From: Oscillospiraceae bacterium
Lineage (GTDB): Bacteria; Bacillota; Clostridia; Oscillospirales; Ruminococcaceae
Length of the DNA: 44,825 nt
Reading direction: 5' to 3'
Assembly (NCBI GenBank): GCA_022791315.1
Contig: JAAVYW010000047.1
Location: 1-44,825, forward strand
This document shows positions 26,146 through 34,638 of the stretch, piece after piece (positions within the stretch are counted from its first letter, which is position 1; each line of letters starts with the position of its first letter). The notes under the pieces are model-generated. The model searched no databases. It was given only the letters and a program-made list of their open reading frames with translations, and had not been told where the DNA came from. The position numbers were made by a program, and so were the translations under genes.

Positions 26146-26372
26146 GGGCCTGTTTGCCCGGCGGCAAAGGCGGCGAGGGTGGGGGAGGTGTTACTGGCAA
26201 AGGGATGCTGGGAGGAGGGCGGCGTGTTGGCTGGGTGCACAGCTGGGCTTATTATTGATACGCCGCCTGGAAGAAGGGGTGTTTCGCCCGCTGCGGCGAA
26301 CAACGGGGGCTTTGTCCCTCGACAAAGTCAAGCTGCGCTGGCCTGGCAACTTTAGTGTCGCTTCGCTGTAAT
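26146..26372 (+). repeat. Dispersed noncoding repeat, copy C (shorter)
   Basis: It matches the middle and end of copies A and B: GCCTGTTTGCC..GGCAAAGGCGGCGAGGG, then GGGCGGC.TGTTGGCTGGG, TTGATA.ACGCC, TTTCGC.CGCTGCGG.GAAC and a final CGCTGGCC-GG.AA. The first ~150 bases of A/B and the AGACCAA/TGGTCTT hairpin are missing. It fills the 329-base gap between the serine hydrolase and esterase-fRMsr genes. Confidence 0.7.
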
Positions 26373-26438
26373 AGGCTGGGGCTTTGAGAAATAAATAGGG
26401 CGAGCCGCAGGAAAACCTGGGCCCGCCCGGGAGCAGCG

Positions 26439-27599
26439 CTATTCCACTAAGCCGAAGGCGGCGGCGCGGACGCGGAGGTGATGGTATTCCTCCATATTGG
26501 GGAGCATGTTGTGCATGTAGACGGCGGAGACGCCCTCGGAGGGGTCGATGGCAGTCCAGGTGCCCATCATGCCGGTCCAGCCGAACTCGCCCACAGAGGT
26601 GTTGCAGTTGCCGGAGGCCAAATCCATCATGGTGCGCACGCCCAGGCCGTAGCCATAGCCGGCGTTGTAGGAGTTGGTGAAGTCCTCCAGCGCAGAGGGG
26701 CACAGCTGGTTTTGCCGCATCAGGTCAATGGTCTTGCGGCCGATAATCTGCTGGCCGTTATGCTTGCCGCCGTTTGCCAGCATCTGGGTGAAGGTGAGGT
26801 AGTCCCGCACGGTGGAGAAGAGGCCGGCGCCGCCCGCCTCGTACACCTCGTCGGGCTGGTGGCGCTCGTCCCAGTTGCGGGTGGAGGGGGCGAGGCGGCC
26901 AATCATATCCCGCTCATAGGGCACTACCATGCGGCTTTCGATATCGTCAAAGAAGCGGTAGCCGGTGCTGGTCATGCCTAAGGGCTCAAAAATCTCCTCT
27001 TTGAGGAACTGGCCCACGGTTTTGCCGCTGGCGACCTCAATCAGGCCAGCCACTAGCTCGTGGCCGAAGCCGTAGAGGAAATGGGTGCCGGGTTCAAAGG
27101 CGATGGGCACCTGGGACATGGCCCGGATGTCCTGCCGCAGGGTGTATTTGCCCACGGTGTCCCGCAGCTCCTGGCGGACACGGGCGGCCTCCCGGTGGGT
27201 TAAATCGTCGCCGCCGTAGCCGATGCCCATGCCCATGGAGAAGCAGTGCTTTACCAGGATGGGATGCTCTACCGGCACAGTCTCCACCCGGCCGTCGGAG
27301 AGGGTGCGGGCTTTCATGGTGTTTTTCCACTCGGGGAAATACTCGGAGATGGGTTCGTTTAACAGGAATTTGCCCCGCTCAAAGAGCATCATGGCTGCGG
27401 TGCAGATAATCACTTTTGTCATGGAATACAGGCGGAAGACCGAATCCTGGGTGAGGGGGATTTGTTTTTCCCGGTCGGCATAGCCGAAATAGCCCTCATA
27501 GATGGTCTCACCCTTGCGGGCCACGGCGCAGCCGCAGCCGGAGGGGCCGTTCTTTACAAATTCTTCTAACAGGCGGTCCAGGTCTTGTTTTTTGGACAT
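26439..27599 (-). CDS. Beta-lactamase-fold serine hydrolase (class C / EstB type)
   Basis: This 386-residue protein has SxxK as SMTK (FRLYSMTKVIICTAAMML), the Tyr motif YGFGHELVAGLIE, and the C-terminal block GEFGWTGMMGTW. It lacks a signal peptide, so it is probably a cytoplasmic esterase or glycan deacetylase-like enzyme rather than an exported beta-lactamase. ATG 27599 has AAGGAGG at slightly long spacing; the upstream open frame is not credible. It starts 49 bases after the GH43 gene, so both are likely one transcript. Confidence 0.88.
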   Translation of the reverse strand: MSKKQDLDRLLEEFVKNGPSGCGCAVARKGETIYEGYFGYADREKQIPLTQDSVFRLYSMTKVIICTAAMMLFERGKFLLNEPISEYFPEWKNTMKARTLSDGRVETVPVEHPILVKHCFSMGMGIGYGGDDLTHREAARVRQELRDTVGKYTLRQDIRAMSQVPIAFEPGTHFLYGFGHELVAGLIEVASGKTVGQFLKEEIFEPLGMTSTGYRFFDDIESRMVVPYERDMIGRLAPSTRNWDERHQPDEVYEAGGAGLFSTVRDYLTFTQMLANGGKHNGQQIIGRKTIDLMRQNQLCPSALEDFTNSYNAGYGYGLGVRTMMDLASGNCNTSVGEFGWTGMMGTWTAIDPSEGVSAVYMHNMLPNMEEYHHLRVRAAAFGLVE

Positions 27600-27648
27600 A
27601 GGGTTGTTCCTCCTTAAAACGTAGATGGTTATTTTTTGGCTAACTGGA

Positions 27649-29220
27649 TTATTTGGTCTCCTTTTCCTCGAAGGTGAAGCGGGCAGGAGGGTTGGGGAGG
27701 GATTCGTTGGCAGTGAGGCCGAAGGAATCAAAGGAGATTTTGCCCCGTTCGCTGAACAGGCCGATAAAGGTGCCGGTGAAGGTCATCATGCAGGTGGCCT
27801 CGGTGCAGAGGGGGGCGGTCATGCCCCTGCCCAGCTCTGCCCACTGGCCGCCGGGGAGGCGGAAAGAGAAGGTGTACCACATGTTGTCGCTGTCCACCTT
27901 GAGCTCGATTTCGCCCTGGTAGTCGATTTTTTGGCTGGCGGTGACACAGTCGATGTCATACACCTGCTTGCCCAGGCAGATATAACAGCCGTCCTCTTTC
28001 TGGGTGACGAAGAGGTCATAGTGGGCGGAGTGGTTGTAGAAGGCGGTGAGGCCGGATTTCTGGCCCATTGCCACCGGGCCCGCCATCTTGGCCTCGGCGC
28101 TCACCACAAAGGCCTGCTGGCGCAGGGCAATCATGGTGGGGGAGCCGCCGGGGGTGGAGAGGGTGGTTTCGCCGCCGTGTAATGTGATGCAGCTGTCCTG
28201 CAATATGTAGCGCTCCCGTTCCGGGTTGCGGACAAAGTTCCAGTTTAAGTCCAGCGTTTCCCCGTCAAACCCATCGGAGAAATTGTGGGAGACAGGGGTG
28301 GGGGCGGGGCCGGGCAGGGGGGCGTCCATCACCAGGCGGATGCGGCCCTCATTGCCCACGATGGGCCAGCCTGCCTCATCCCACACCAGGGGGGCCAAGA
28401 AGGTCTCGCGGCCGATGTTGTGGAGCATCACGTGGCCGATGGGGCGGATGGCCAGGCACACCAGCCACCAGTTGCCGTTCTGATCCTCGATGATGTCGGC
28501 GTGGCCGGTGGCCTGGATGGCGGTGGACAGGTAGTCGGAATTGTCCTCCCGGTGGGTGAGGATGGGATGGCGGGGGCCCTCTTCATAGGGGCCAAAGATG
28601 TCTTTGGCCCGCTGCATGGTCTCCATGTGGCCGTATTCGGTGCCGCCCTCGGCCAGCATTAAATAGTACCAGCCGTCCCGCTTATAGATGTGAGGGGCCT
28701 CGGCGGCCTTGCCGCCGCAGCCCTTGGAGATGAGCCGGGAGGGGGTGAGCATCTCGCCGGTGAGGGGGTTGATTTTGCACAGGTAGATGCCCCGCTCCCC
28801 CTTGTCGCTGCCGTTGGAGACAAAATAGCAGGTGCCGTCTTCATCCCAGAAGAGGGAGGGGTCGATGCCGCCCTGCTTGACCCAGGCGGGCTCGCTCCAC
28901 TGGCCGCGGATGTCGTCGGTGTGGACGATGAAGTTGCCCTTGTGGGTGACATTGGTAGTCACCATATAGAACATGCCATCGTGATAGCGGATGGTGGGGG
29001 CATAGATGCCGCCGGAGGGACGGCAGCCCTGGAGGGGGAGCTGGGTATCGGTGGTGAGGCAGTAGTTCACCAGTTCCCAGTTCACCAGGTTTTTGCTGTG
29101 GTAGATGGGGACGCCGGGGAAAAATTCAAAAGTGGAGGTGGCAAGATAAAAATCATCCCCCACCCGGCAGATGCTGGGGTCTGGGTTATACCCGGGGATA
29201 ATGGGGTTTTGATATTGCAT
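27649..29220 (-). CDS. Glycoside hydrolase family 43 beta-xylosidase / alpha-L-arabinofuranosidase
   Basis: This 523-residue inverting enzyme has no signal peptide. The five-bladed propeller (~1-310) has general base Asp14 (NPDPSICR), modulator Asp120 (GGIDPSLFWD) and acid Glu174 (KAAEAPHIYK). The C-terminal beta-sandwich (~325-510) is as in XynB-type GH43_11 xylosidases. It would release xylose from imported xylo-oligosaccharides, feeding xylose isomerase and the XylB found here. AAAGGAG precedes ATG 29220, under a near-consensus promoter. First gene of a likely unit with the serine hydrolase. Confidence 0.93.
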   Translation of the reverse strand: MQYQNPIIPGYNPDPSICRVGDDFYLATSTFEFFPGVPIYHSKNLVNWELVNYCLTTDTQLPLQGCRPSGGIYAPTIRYHDGMFYMVTTNVTHKGNFIVHTDDIRGQWSEPAWVKQGGIDPSLFWDEDGTCYFVSNGSDKGERGIYLCKINPLTGEMLTPSRLISKGCGGKAAEAPHIYKRDGWYYLMLAEGGTEYGHMETMQRAKDIFGPYEEGPRHPILTHREDNSDYLSTAIQATGHADIIEDQNGNWWLVCLAIRPIGHVMLHNIGRETFLAPLVWDEAGWPIVGNEGRIRLVMDAPLPGPAPTPVSHNFSDGFDGETLDLNWNFVRNPERERYILQDSCITLHGGETTLSTPGGSPTMIALRQQAFVVSAEAKMAGPVAMGQKSGLTAFYNHSAHYDLFVTQKEDGCYICLGKQVYDIDCVTASQKIDYQGEIELKVDSDNMWYTFSFRLPGGQWAELGRGMTAPLCTEATCMMTFTGTFIGLFSERGKISFDSFGLTANESLPNPPARFTFEEKETK

Positions 29221-29286
29221 GGAAAACGCTCCTTTCTCGTGGCAGAGGAGACGCCCCCGGCTCTGGGAACGTCCCGCGCTTATATG

Positions 29287-29316
29287 ATTATACTATATCC
29301 CGGTGGGAAAAGGCAA
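29287..29316 (-). promoter_or_regulatory. Promoter of the GH43 unit
   Basis: On the minus strand TTGCCT (29311-29316), an 18-base spacer and TATAAT (29287-29292) lie about 65 bases before the GH43 start. Confidence 0.65.
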
Positions 29317-29476
29317 GCATTCTGGGCAGATTTGCCAAGTTTTTTCTGTGTGGGCGGCGGTTCCGGGCGAAAATTGCGTTTCCCACTAGCCAGATGGGAA
29401 AAAAAGGGGTATACTATGCTTTGTATATTCCGTTTTGCTGGGCAGGAACCAAAGAGGCAGAGAGGGGGAAGGGGCA

Positions 29477-30907
29477 TTGAACAAGTACCAGAAGCTGGTT
29501 ACCAACACGGTCCTCTTTGCCCTGGGCACCTTTGGCTCCAAGCTGCTGGTGTACCTGCTGATGCCCTTCTACACCCGGGTGCTCACCCCGACGGACTACG
29601 GCACATCGGATTTGATTGTGCAGATGTCCAACCTGATTTCCCCCATTATCTCGGTGGGGATTACCAACGGCATCATCCGCTTTGGGCTGGATGCCGCCTA
29701 TGACAAGCGGCAGGTGTTTTCCACCGGCTTTTTTACCACGCTGCTGGGGGCGCTGGTGTTTGTGCTGTTTTGGCCCCTGCTGACAGGGCTGGAGATTGAC
29801 GGGCGGGCGCTCTTTGGGGAGCACACGGCCTATATCTATGCCTATGTGATAATGTCCACCCTGCGGGCGGTGTGCTCCCAGTTTATCCGCGCCATGAAGC
29901 GGGTGCGGCTGTATACCATTGACGGGGTGCTCAGTACCCTGACGGTGGTGCTGTTTAACATCCTCTTCCTCTCGGGCTTTAAACTGGGGATTCACGGCTA
30001 TCTGCTGGCTACCATCCTCTCGGATTTCCTCTCGGTGCTGTTCCTGTTCTGGGCCAATGACCTGGGGCGCTTCCTGGGGCTGCGCTACCTGCGCCGCAAC
30101 CCGGTGGTGCCCATGCTGCGCTATTCGATTCCCATGATTCCCAACACGGTGTTCTGGTGGGTGACGAATGTGTCCGACCGGTATATGGTGGCCTGGCTGA
30201 TTGACGAGGCGGCCAACGGGCTCTATGCCGCCTCCTATAAAATCCCCACCATTGTGACGCTGGTGTCGGGCATTTTTATGGACGCCTGGCAGATTTCCGC
30301 GGTTTCGGAGGACAAGCGGAGCCGGGAGAAGTTCTTCTCCAAGGTCTTTGCCTCCTACCAGGCCATTGTGTTCCTGGTGATGTCGGGGCTCATCCTCTGC
30401 GCTAAGCTCATCATGTTCCTCATGGTGGCGCCGGACTACTACGACGCCTGGAAATATGTGCCCTTTTTGGTGCTGGCCACCGGCTTTTCCTGCCTGGTGA
30501 CATTTTTGGGCAGCATCTATATGGTGCAGAAAAACAGCCCCATGGCCCTCTTTACCACAGTGGTGGGGGCGGTGGCAAACGTGGTGGCGAACCTGGCCCT
30601 TATCCCGGACTATGGGCCCGGCGGCGCGGCCTTTGCCACCTTTTTGAGCTATTTGGTGGTGCTGATTCTGCGGGGGATTACCACGAGGCGGTATATCCGG
30701 CTGCGGTGGAACATGGGCAAGTTTTTATTGTGCAGCAGTATCCTGCTGGTGCAGTGCTGGGTGATGCTGTGGGAGCCGCCCTTTTGGATTCCGGTGGAGA
30801 TTTTGCTGTGCTTTATGGTCCTGGTGATGAACCTGCGCCCGCTGCTCCAAGGGCTGTTCCGGATTTTGGAGAAGCGCAGGCCAAAGAGGCCGGGCCGGGC
30901 CGGGTAA
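29477..30907 (+). CDS. Polysaccharide/oligosaccharide flippase (MOP superfamily, Wzx-like)
   Basis: This ~476-residue integral membrane protein has 12-14 hydrophobic helices. It has the N-terminal VLFALGTFGSKLLVYLLMPF typical of Wzx/PST transporters, and the mid-protein SIPMIPNTVFWWV and SDRYMVAWLI. It probably flips lipid-linked glycans across the membrane for surface polysaccharide. The frame is open from ATG 29435, but TTG 29477 with AGGGGGAAGGGG upstream gives the natural N terminus. TATACT at 29410 may be the -10 box. No glycosyltransferase cluster surrounds it. Confidence 0.88.
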   Translation: MNKYQKLVTNTVLFALGTFGSKLLVYLLMPFYTRVLTPTDYGTSDLIVQMSNLISPIISVGITNGIIRFGLDAAYDKRQVFSTGFFTTLLGALVFVLFWPLLTGLEIDGRALFGEHTAYIYAYVIMSTLRAVCSQFIRAMKRVRLYTIDGVLSTLTVVLFNILFLSGFKLGIHGYLLATILSDFLSVLFLFWANDLGRFLGLRYLRRNPVVPMLRYSIPMIPNTVFWWVTNVSDRYMVAWLIDEAANGLYAASYKIPTIVTLVSGIFMDAWQISAVSEDKRSREKFFSKVFASYQAIVFLVMSGLILCAKLIMFLMVAPDYYDAWKYVPFLVLATGFSCLVTFLGSIYMVQKNSPMALFTTVVGAVANVVANLALIPDYGPGGAAFATFLSYLVVLILRGITTRRYIRLRWNMGKFLLCSSILLVQCWVMLWEPPFWIPVEILLCFMVLVMNLRPLLQGLFRILEKRRPKRPGRAG

Positions 30908-30953
30908 GGCGGATGTGTGGGTTTGCAGGGGGAAGAGAAGGAGGTTCTTGGCG

Positions 30954-31496
30954 ATGGATTTTGAAAAACTCATCCAAACCAGGCAGAGCTGCCGGGATTT
31001 TGACGGCAGGGCAGTGGAACGGGAACTGATTGTGAAGTGCATCGAGGCGGGGCGGCTGGCCCCTTCGGCGGCCAACGCCCAGCCCTGGCGCTTTGTGGCG
31101 GTGGACCACCCGGAGCTCAAAAGGGATGTGGTGAAGTGCCTCACCGGCGGGGTTGCCACCTTTAACCGGTTTGTGCGTCAGGCGGGGGCCTTTGTGGTGC
31201 TGGCGGAGGAGCCCTCCAGCCTGCCTATTGCCACGGTGGAGCTGATGCGCAACCAGGACTTTGCCCAGGTGGACATGGGGATTGCCGCCGCCCACATCTG
31301 CCTCCAGGCGGCGGATTTGGGGCTGGGGAGCTGTATCCTGGGCTTTTTCTCGGAGAAGAAGCTGAAAAAGCTGCTGGGAGTGCCGGACAAGCTGCGCATC
31401 CGGCTGGTGATTGCCCTGGGGTACTCCAAGGGCGGGGAAATCCGGGCCAAGCAGCGCAAGGGCGCGGACGAGGTGGCCAGCTTTAACCAGTTTTAG
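30954..31496 (+). CDS. Nitroreductase-family FMN oxidoreductase
   Basis: This 180-residue protein has the FMN-binding opening LIQTRQSCRDFDGR, then LAPSAANAQPWRFVAV, VDMGIAAAHICLQAADLGLG and the terminal IALGYSKG. It would reduce nitro-compounds, quinones or flavins with NAD(P)H as a dimer. ATG 30954 has AAGGAGG 9 bases upstream. It lies 46 bases after the flippase gene and probably shares its transcript. Confidence 0.93.
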   Translation: MDFEKLIQTRQSCRDFDGRAVERELIVKCIEAGRLAPSAANAQPWRFVAVDHPELKRDVVKCLTGGVATFNRFVRQAGAFVVLAEEPSSLPIATVELMRNQDFAQVDMGIAAAHICLQAADLGLGSCILGFFSEKKLKKLLGVPDKLRIRLVIALGYSKGGEIRAKQRKGADEVASFNQF

Positions 31497-31507
31497 GGGG
31501 AAATCCA

Positions 31508-31541
31508 AAAGGGCGGGCCCTGTACGGGCCCGCCCTTTCTT
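31508..31541. terminator. Terminator between nitroreductase and minus-strand genes
   Basis: A perfect 13-bp stem AAAGGGCGGGCCC/GGGCCCGCCCTTT has loop TGTAC. Short T/A tracts suit both convergent units. Confidence 0.8.
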
Positions 31542-31545
31542 TGTG

Positions 31546-31830
31546 TCAATCCCGCTTATAGAGGAAGCCCGCCCAGTCCCAGAAACAGTAGAGATAGCGG
31601 GACTGGGCGGCATAGGCGCGCAGGCGCACGCCGCCCTCCCGGTCGGTGAGGATGCCCAGGAAGCGGCCCCGGCGGGAGACGGTGACGCCGCTGTCAAAGA
31701 CAGCGTAGTGGGAGGCGTCGCCCACAGTGGCCGGCGCCCTCGACGAAGCCGATGACCCGGGTATAGCGGCCTATCTGCACTGCCCCGAGGGCGAGGAGCA
31801 GGAGGCGGTTGTCCCTTCTGCGCCTTTCCG
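31546..31830 (-). pseudogene. Frameshifted, 5'-truncated gene remnant of unknown family
   Basis: The last ~65 codons before TGA 31546 read as a sensible protein tail: TVGDASHYAVFDSGVTVSRR, later YLYCFWDWAGFLYKRD. The preceding part reads sensibly only in another frame (LALGAVQIGRYTRVIGFVEG), switching around 31725-31750. No start codon or ribosome site is found; its front overlaps the end of the alpha/beta hydrolase gene. This looks like the end of a lost gene. A genuine small gene missed because of a sequencing error is the alternative. Confidence 0.5.
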
Positions 31831-32655
31831 GGAAAGGGATTCCACAAACTGCGAGAGCAGGGCATTGACCTGTTCCGGCTGGTCGGTGTTGGAGTTGTGG
31901 CCTGCGTTTTCCAGCCACACCAGGGGGAGGCCGGAATGCTTGTGCCAGGCCCGGTTATATCGCCTGGTGGAGCCTGCCCGGTCCTGGCGGCCGCAGAGGA
32001 GAAGGGCAGGGCAATCGATTTCATAGGGGAGGCCTGCCTCCATGGCCTCGGCCAGCATTTGGAAGCCGTGGCCGGAGAGGCGGGCATAGTAGGCCTGGTC
32101 TCCCTCATAGACCGACATCATCTCCCACATCAGAGCCCTGCCGTAGGGGGAGACCGCGCAGCCATTGGAGCCGGATTTTAGGAGCGCCTGCCAGGGATAG
32201 ATGCGGTAGATGGGCTCGGTGCGCTTTAACAGCCAAATCTCTGCGGCGGTGACATAGCGCCTTTGCAGCGGGGCGGAATCGATGGAGACAAAGCCCGCGG
32301 CCTGGCCGGGGAACTGCTCCAAAAAGGCCTGGCCCACATAGCCCCCCATGGACTGGCCGATGAGCACCGGCGGCTTGGCCTGCTCTACCGCAAGGATTTC
32401 CCTAAGCCAGGCGGCCTTGTCCATCAGGGAAAAGGCGAGGCGGAAGGGGCGGGAGGCGGCGTGGCCCGGCGCGTCCCACACAAGGAGGGGGTACTTGCCG
32501 GAAAAATGGGCCAGCTGCTTCTCAAACAGCCGGTGGTCGGCGGTGAGGCCGGGGAGGAAGACCAGGGTGTGGGAGGCGTCCTCCGGCCCGGCGCTTGTCC
32601 AATAGCGGATTTCCCCGCAGGGGGTGGGGTATGTTTTTTCGGTCATGGTTTTCAC
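31771..32655 (-). CDS. Alpha/beta hydrolase
   Basis: This 294-residue enzyme has TLVFLPGLTADHRLF near the oxyanion hole, VWDAPGHAASRP, nucleophile elbow IGQSMGGYVG, Asp in LCGRQDRAG and His in ENAGHNSN. The last ~20 residues (after QFVESLSRKG) are unusual and run into the remnant described at 31546-31830, so the natural stop may have been lost. The first codon is GTG overlapping the PfkB stop by 4 nt (GTGA); ATG three codons later is possible. Substrate unknown. Confidence 0.88.
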   Translation of the reverse strand: MKTMTEKTYPTPCGEIRYWTSAGPEDASHTLVFLPGLTADHRLFEKQLAHFSGKYPLLVWDAPGHAASRPFRLAFSLMDKAAWLREILAVEQAKPPVLIGQSMGGYVGQAFLEQFPGQAAGFVSIDSAPLQRRYVTAAEIWLLKRTEPIYRIYPWQALLKSGSNGCAVSPYGRALMWEMMSVYEGDQAYYARLSGHGFQMLAEAMEAGLPYEIDCPALLLCGRQDRAGSTRRYNRAWHKHSGLPLVWLENAGHNSNTDQPEQVNALLSQFVESLSRKGAEGTTASCSSPSGQCR

Positions 32656-33617
32656 AGCTCCAGCTTGTTGCAGGTGCTCTGGCAGGCCTGGATTTCCGCA
32701 GCGGAGGGCATGGCGGGGATGGCCCCGTAACGGGTGGCGCAGAGGGAGCCGGCGGCATTGGCGAAATCGGCGAAGGCCGAGAGGGTATCCAGGGAGAGGG
32801 CGGCGGGCGCCTGGCCGCTGGCGGCGATGCGGCTTAAAAACGCGCCCCAGAAGGCGTCGCCGCTGCCGGTGGTGTCCACCACCTTCACGTCATAGGTGGG
32901 GAGATGGCGGGAGCCCTCCCCTGTGAAGACGGTGCAGCCTGCGGGGCCCATGGTGATGACTAACACCTGCACCCCCAGGGCCAGCAGGGCCTTTGCCCCG
33001 GCGGCCGTGTCCTGTTCCCCGGTGATGAGGGCCAGCTCCTCCTCCGAGGCCTTCACCAGGTGGCAGAGGGGGAGGAGGGGTTTGAGCTCGGCCACATAGC
33101 GGGCAGGGCTGTCCCAGAGGAGGGGGCGCCAGTTGGGGTCGCAGGAGATGGTCTTGCCCTGTGCCCGGGCATAGTCCAGGGCCTTGAGGGTGGCGGAGCG
33201 AGAGGGCCCGTCGGTGAGGGTGAGGGAGCCGAAGTGGAAGATGCGGCAGCCCGCAATCAGCGCCAGGGGCAGCTCCTCGGGGGTGAGCTGGGTGTCGGCC
33301 CCTTGGGTGCGGTAAAAGGAGAAGCTGCGGTCCCCCTTCTCGTCCAGGTGGACAAAGGCCAGGGTGGTGTGGAAGCGGGGGTCCAGCAGCAGGCCGGAGG
33401 AGCCCACGCCCTGGGCGTCCAGGGTGTCCTTTAACAGATGGCCAAAGCGGTCGTCCCCCACCTTGCCCAGGAATTCCCCGGAGCCGCCCAGCTTGACCAC
33501 GGCGGTGAGCACATTGGCGGGGGCCCCGCCGGGATTTGGGGTGAAGGCCGGGGGGACTGCCCCCGGCACCGGTGTAAAGTCAATGAGCAGCTCGCCCAGG
33601 GCAGCTACATCTGTCAT
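32652..33617 (-). CDS. PfkB-family carbohydrate kinase, fructokinase-like
   Basis: This 321-residue kinase has LGELLIDFTP, the sugar-binding GGAPANVLTAVVKLGG, and the anion-hole/catalytic motif DTTGSGDAFWGAF with Asp base. The overall pattern is closest to fructokinases (ScrK-type PfkB), but ribokinase-like substrates are possible. It acts in the cytoplasm. It overlaps both neighbours by 4 nt (ATGA upstream, GTGA downstream). Confidence 0.92.
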   Translation of the reverse strand: MTDVAALGELLIDFTPVPGAVPPAFTPNPGGAPANVLTAVVKLGGSGEFLGKVGDDRFGHLLKDTLDAQGVGSSGLLLDPRFHTTLAFVHLDEKGDRSFSFYRTQGADTQLTPEELPLALIAGCRIFHFGSLTLTDGPSRSATLKALDYARAQGKTISCDPNWRPLLWDSPARYVAELKPLLPLCHLVKASEEELALITGEQDTAAGAKALLALGVQVLVITMGPAGCTVFTGEGSRHLPTYDVKVVDTTGSGDAFWGAFLSRIAASGQAPAALSLDTLSAFADFANAAGSLCATRYGAIPAMPSAAEIQACQSTCNKLEL

Positions 33618-33850
33618 TGTTGTCCATCCCTTTCACTGCTGAATTTTTGCGCAATGTAATAGTCGCTGTAGAATTCCGAGCCGCCCAGGTTGGCAATGCC
33701 CTTGCCCGCCAGGCGGGTGAGGCTCTTAAACTCGCTGCCATAGAATTTGCTGCCGCTGCCGCAGGCAATGCCATACTTGCGGGGGACTAAGAGGATGCCC
33801 ACCAGGACGCCGCCCAGGAAGCAGAGCAGGGAAGAGAGAAGCAGTTTCAT
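33614..33850 (-). CDS. Small membrane-anchored protein of unknown function
   Basis: This 78-residue protein has one N-terminal hydrophobic helix (~3-24, LLLSSLLCFLGGVLVGILLV) and a polar tail with two similar SKFYGSEF and SEFYSDYY segments. No family was recognised. ATG 33850 overlaps the upstream NTPase stop by 4 nt, and its end overlaps the pfkB start by 4 nt, so it is almost surely translated. It could be a small anchor for one of its neighbours. Confidence 0.75.
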   Translation of the reverse strand: MKLLLSSLLCFLGGVLVGILLVPRKYGIACGSGSKFYGSEFKSLTRLAGKGIANLGGSEFYSDYYIAQKFSSERDGQQ

Positions 33851-34638
33851 TGCAGCCACCTTTCGATTTCTTTTAGGTCATAGTGTTTCGCCGGTAAGAT
33901 CAGGCCGTCGGGCCCGATGATTTCCCGGAGGATGCGGGATTCCAGACTGCGGCGGCGCTCAAAGTGGGCCACTACGTCTTCAAGGCCGGTGCAGCCGTGG
34001 GCAAGGCCATAGGGGGAGCCGCAGATAAAACCCAGCATCATGGGAAACCAGAGCTCGTTGCCCGCCTCATCGCTGCGCTCAGACTTGATGTGCAGCAGGT
34101 TTTCCCGCACCTGGACGGAATCCAGGTAGAGGACACCGAAGCCCTTGGGGCGCAGGAGGGAAAAGGCCTGCTCGTAGAAGTCCAGGATTTCCCCGTCGGG
34201 GAGCTGGTAGAAGAGCATCAGGCTCTCAATGGAGTTTTGCAGCAGGGAGCACTCAAAGGCGCAGCCTGCCCCCTGGAAGGCCCGGTAGCGGCGGAAGACG
34301 GTTTCCCGGAAGGCATCGAAATCCACCCGGCCATTGTAGATTTCGTGCTGCTCCAGTTCCCGGTAAAAGGCCTCGCCTGCGTCGGGGACTTGGGTATAGG
34401 CCAGGATGCGGTGGGGGCCCTCGGCCCGGGTCTTTTCCCGGATGGGCTGGGCGAGCTGGGGGTAGCGGCGCAGGGTATCTTCCCACTGCTGCGGGGTGAG
34501 CAGGGCGCACCAGGCCAGCTCGACGGGGGAGAGATCCCCCTCCCGGTAGGGGCGGTAGTGGTATTGCTGGGCCAGATGGGTGAGCAAAGTGCTCTTGCCG
34601 GAGCCGGGGAGGCCCTCGATGAGGAGATTGGTTCGCAT
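33847..34638 (-). CDS. P-loop NTPase of unknown function (kinase-like)
   Basis: This 263-residue protein has Walker A at LIEGLPGSGKST at the very N terminus. It has a nucleoside-kinase-like layout with a possible DGR-type region (YNGRVDFDAF), and the later VLYLDSVQV strand. It is cytoplasmic. ATG 34638 has GGAAAGGAG 5 bases upstream. It is the first gene of a four-gene operon with overlapping stops and starts, behind a long leader with an attenuator-like terminator. It resembles uncharacterised AAA/thymidylate-kinase-like proteins; the substrate is unknown. Confidence 0.78.
   Translation of the reverse strand: MRTNLLIEGLPGSGKSTLLTHLAQQYHYRPYREGDLSPVELAWCALLTPQQWEDTLRRYPQLAQPIREKTRAEGPHRILAYTQVPDAGEAFYRELEQHEIYNGRVDFDAFRETVFRRYRAFQGAGCAFECSLLQNSIESLMLFYQLPDGEILDFYEQAFSLLRPKGFGVLYLDSVQVRENLLHIKSERSDEAGNELWFPMMLGFICGSPYGLAHGCTGLEDVVAHFERRRSLESRILREIIGPDGLILPAKHYDLKEIERWLQ

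Noticed and set aside
26439-27599. Beta-lactamase resistance gene
   Set aside because: The SxxK fold is present, but there is no signal peptide, and the gene follows GH43 in a sugar unit, so an esterase-like role is more likely.
30813-32108. Minus-strand open frame of 431 codons
   Set aside because: It crosses the nitroreductase (antisense), a terminator and part of the hydrolase in other frames; composition is Pro/Arg/Ala-rich without domains.
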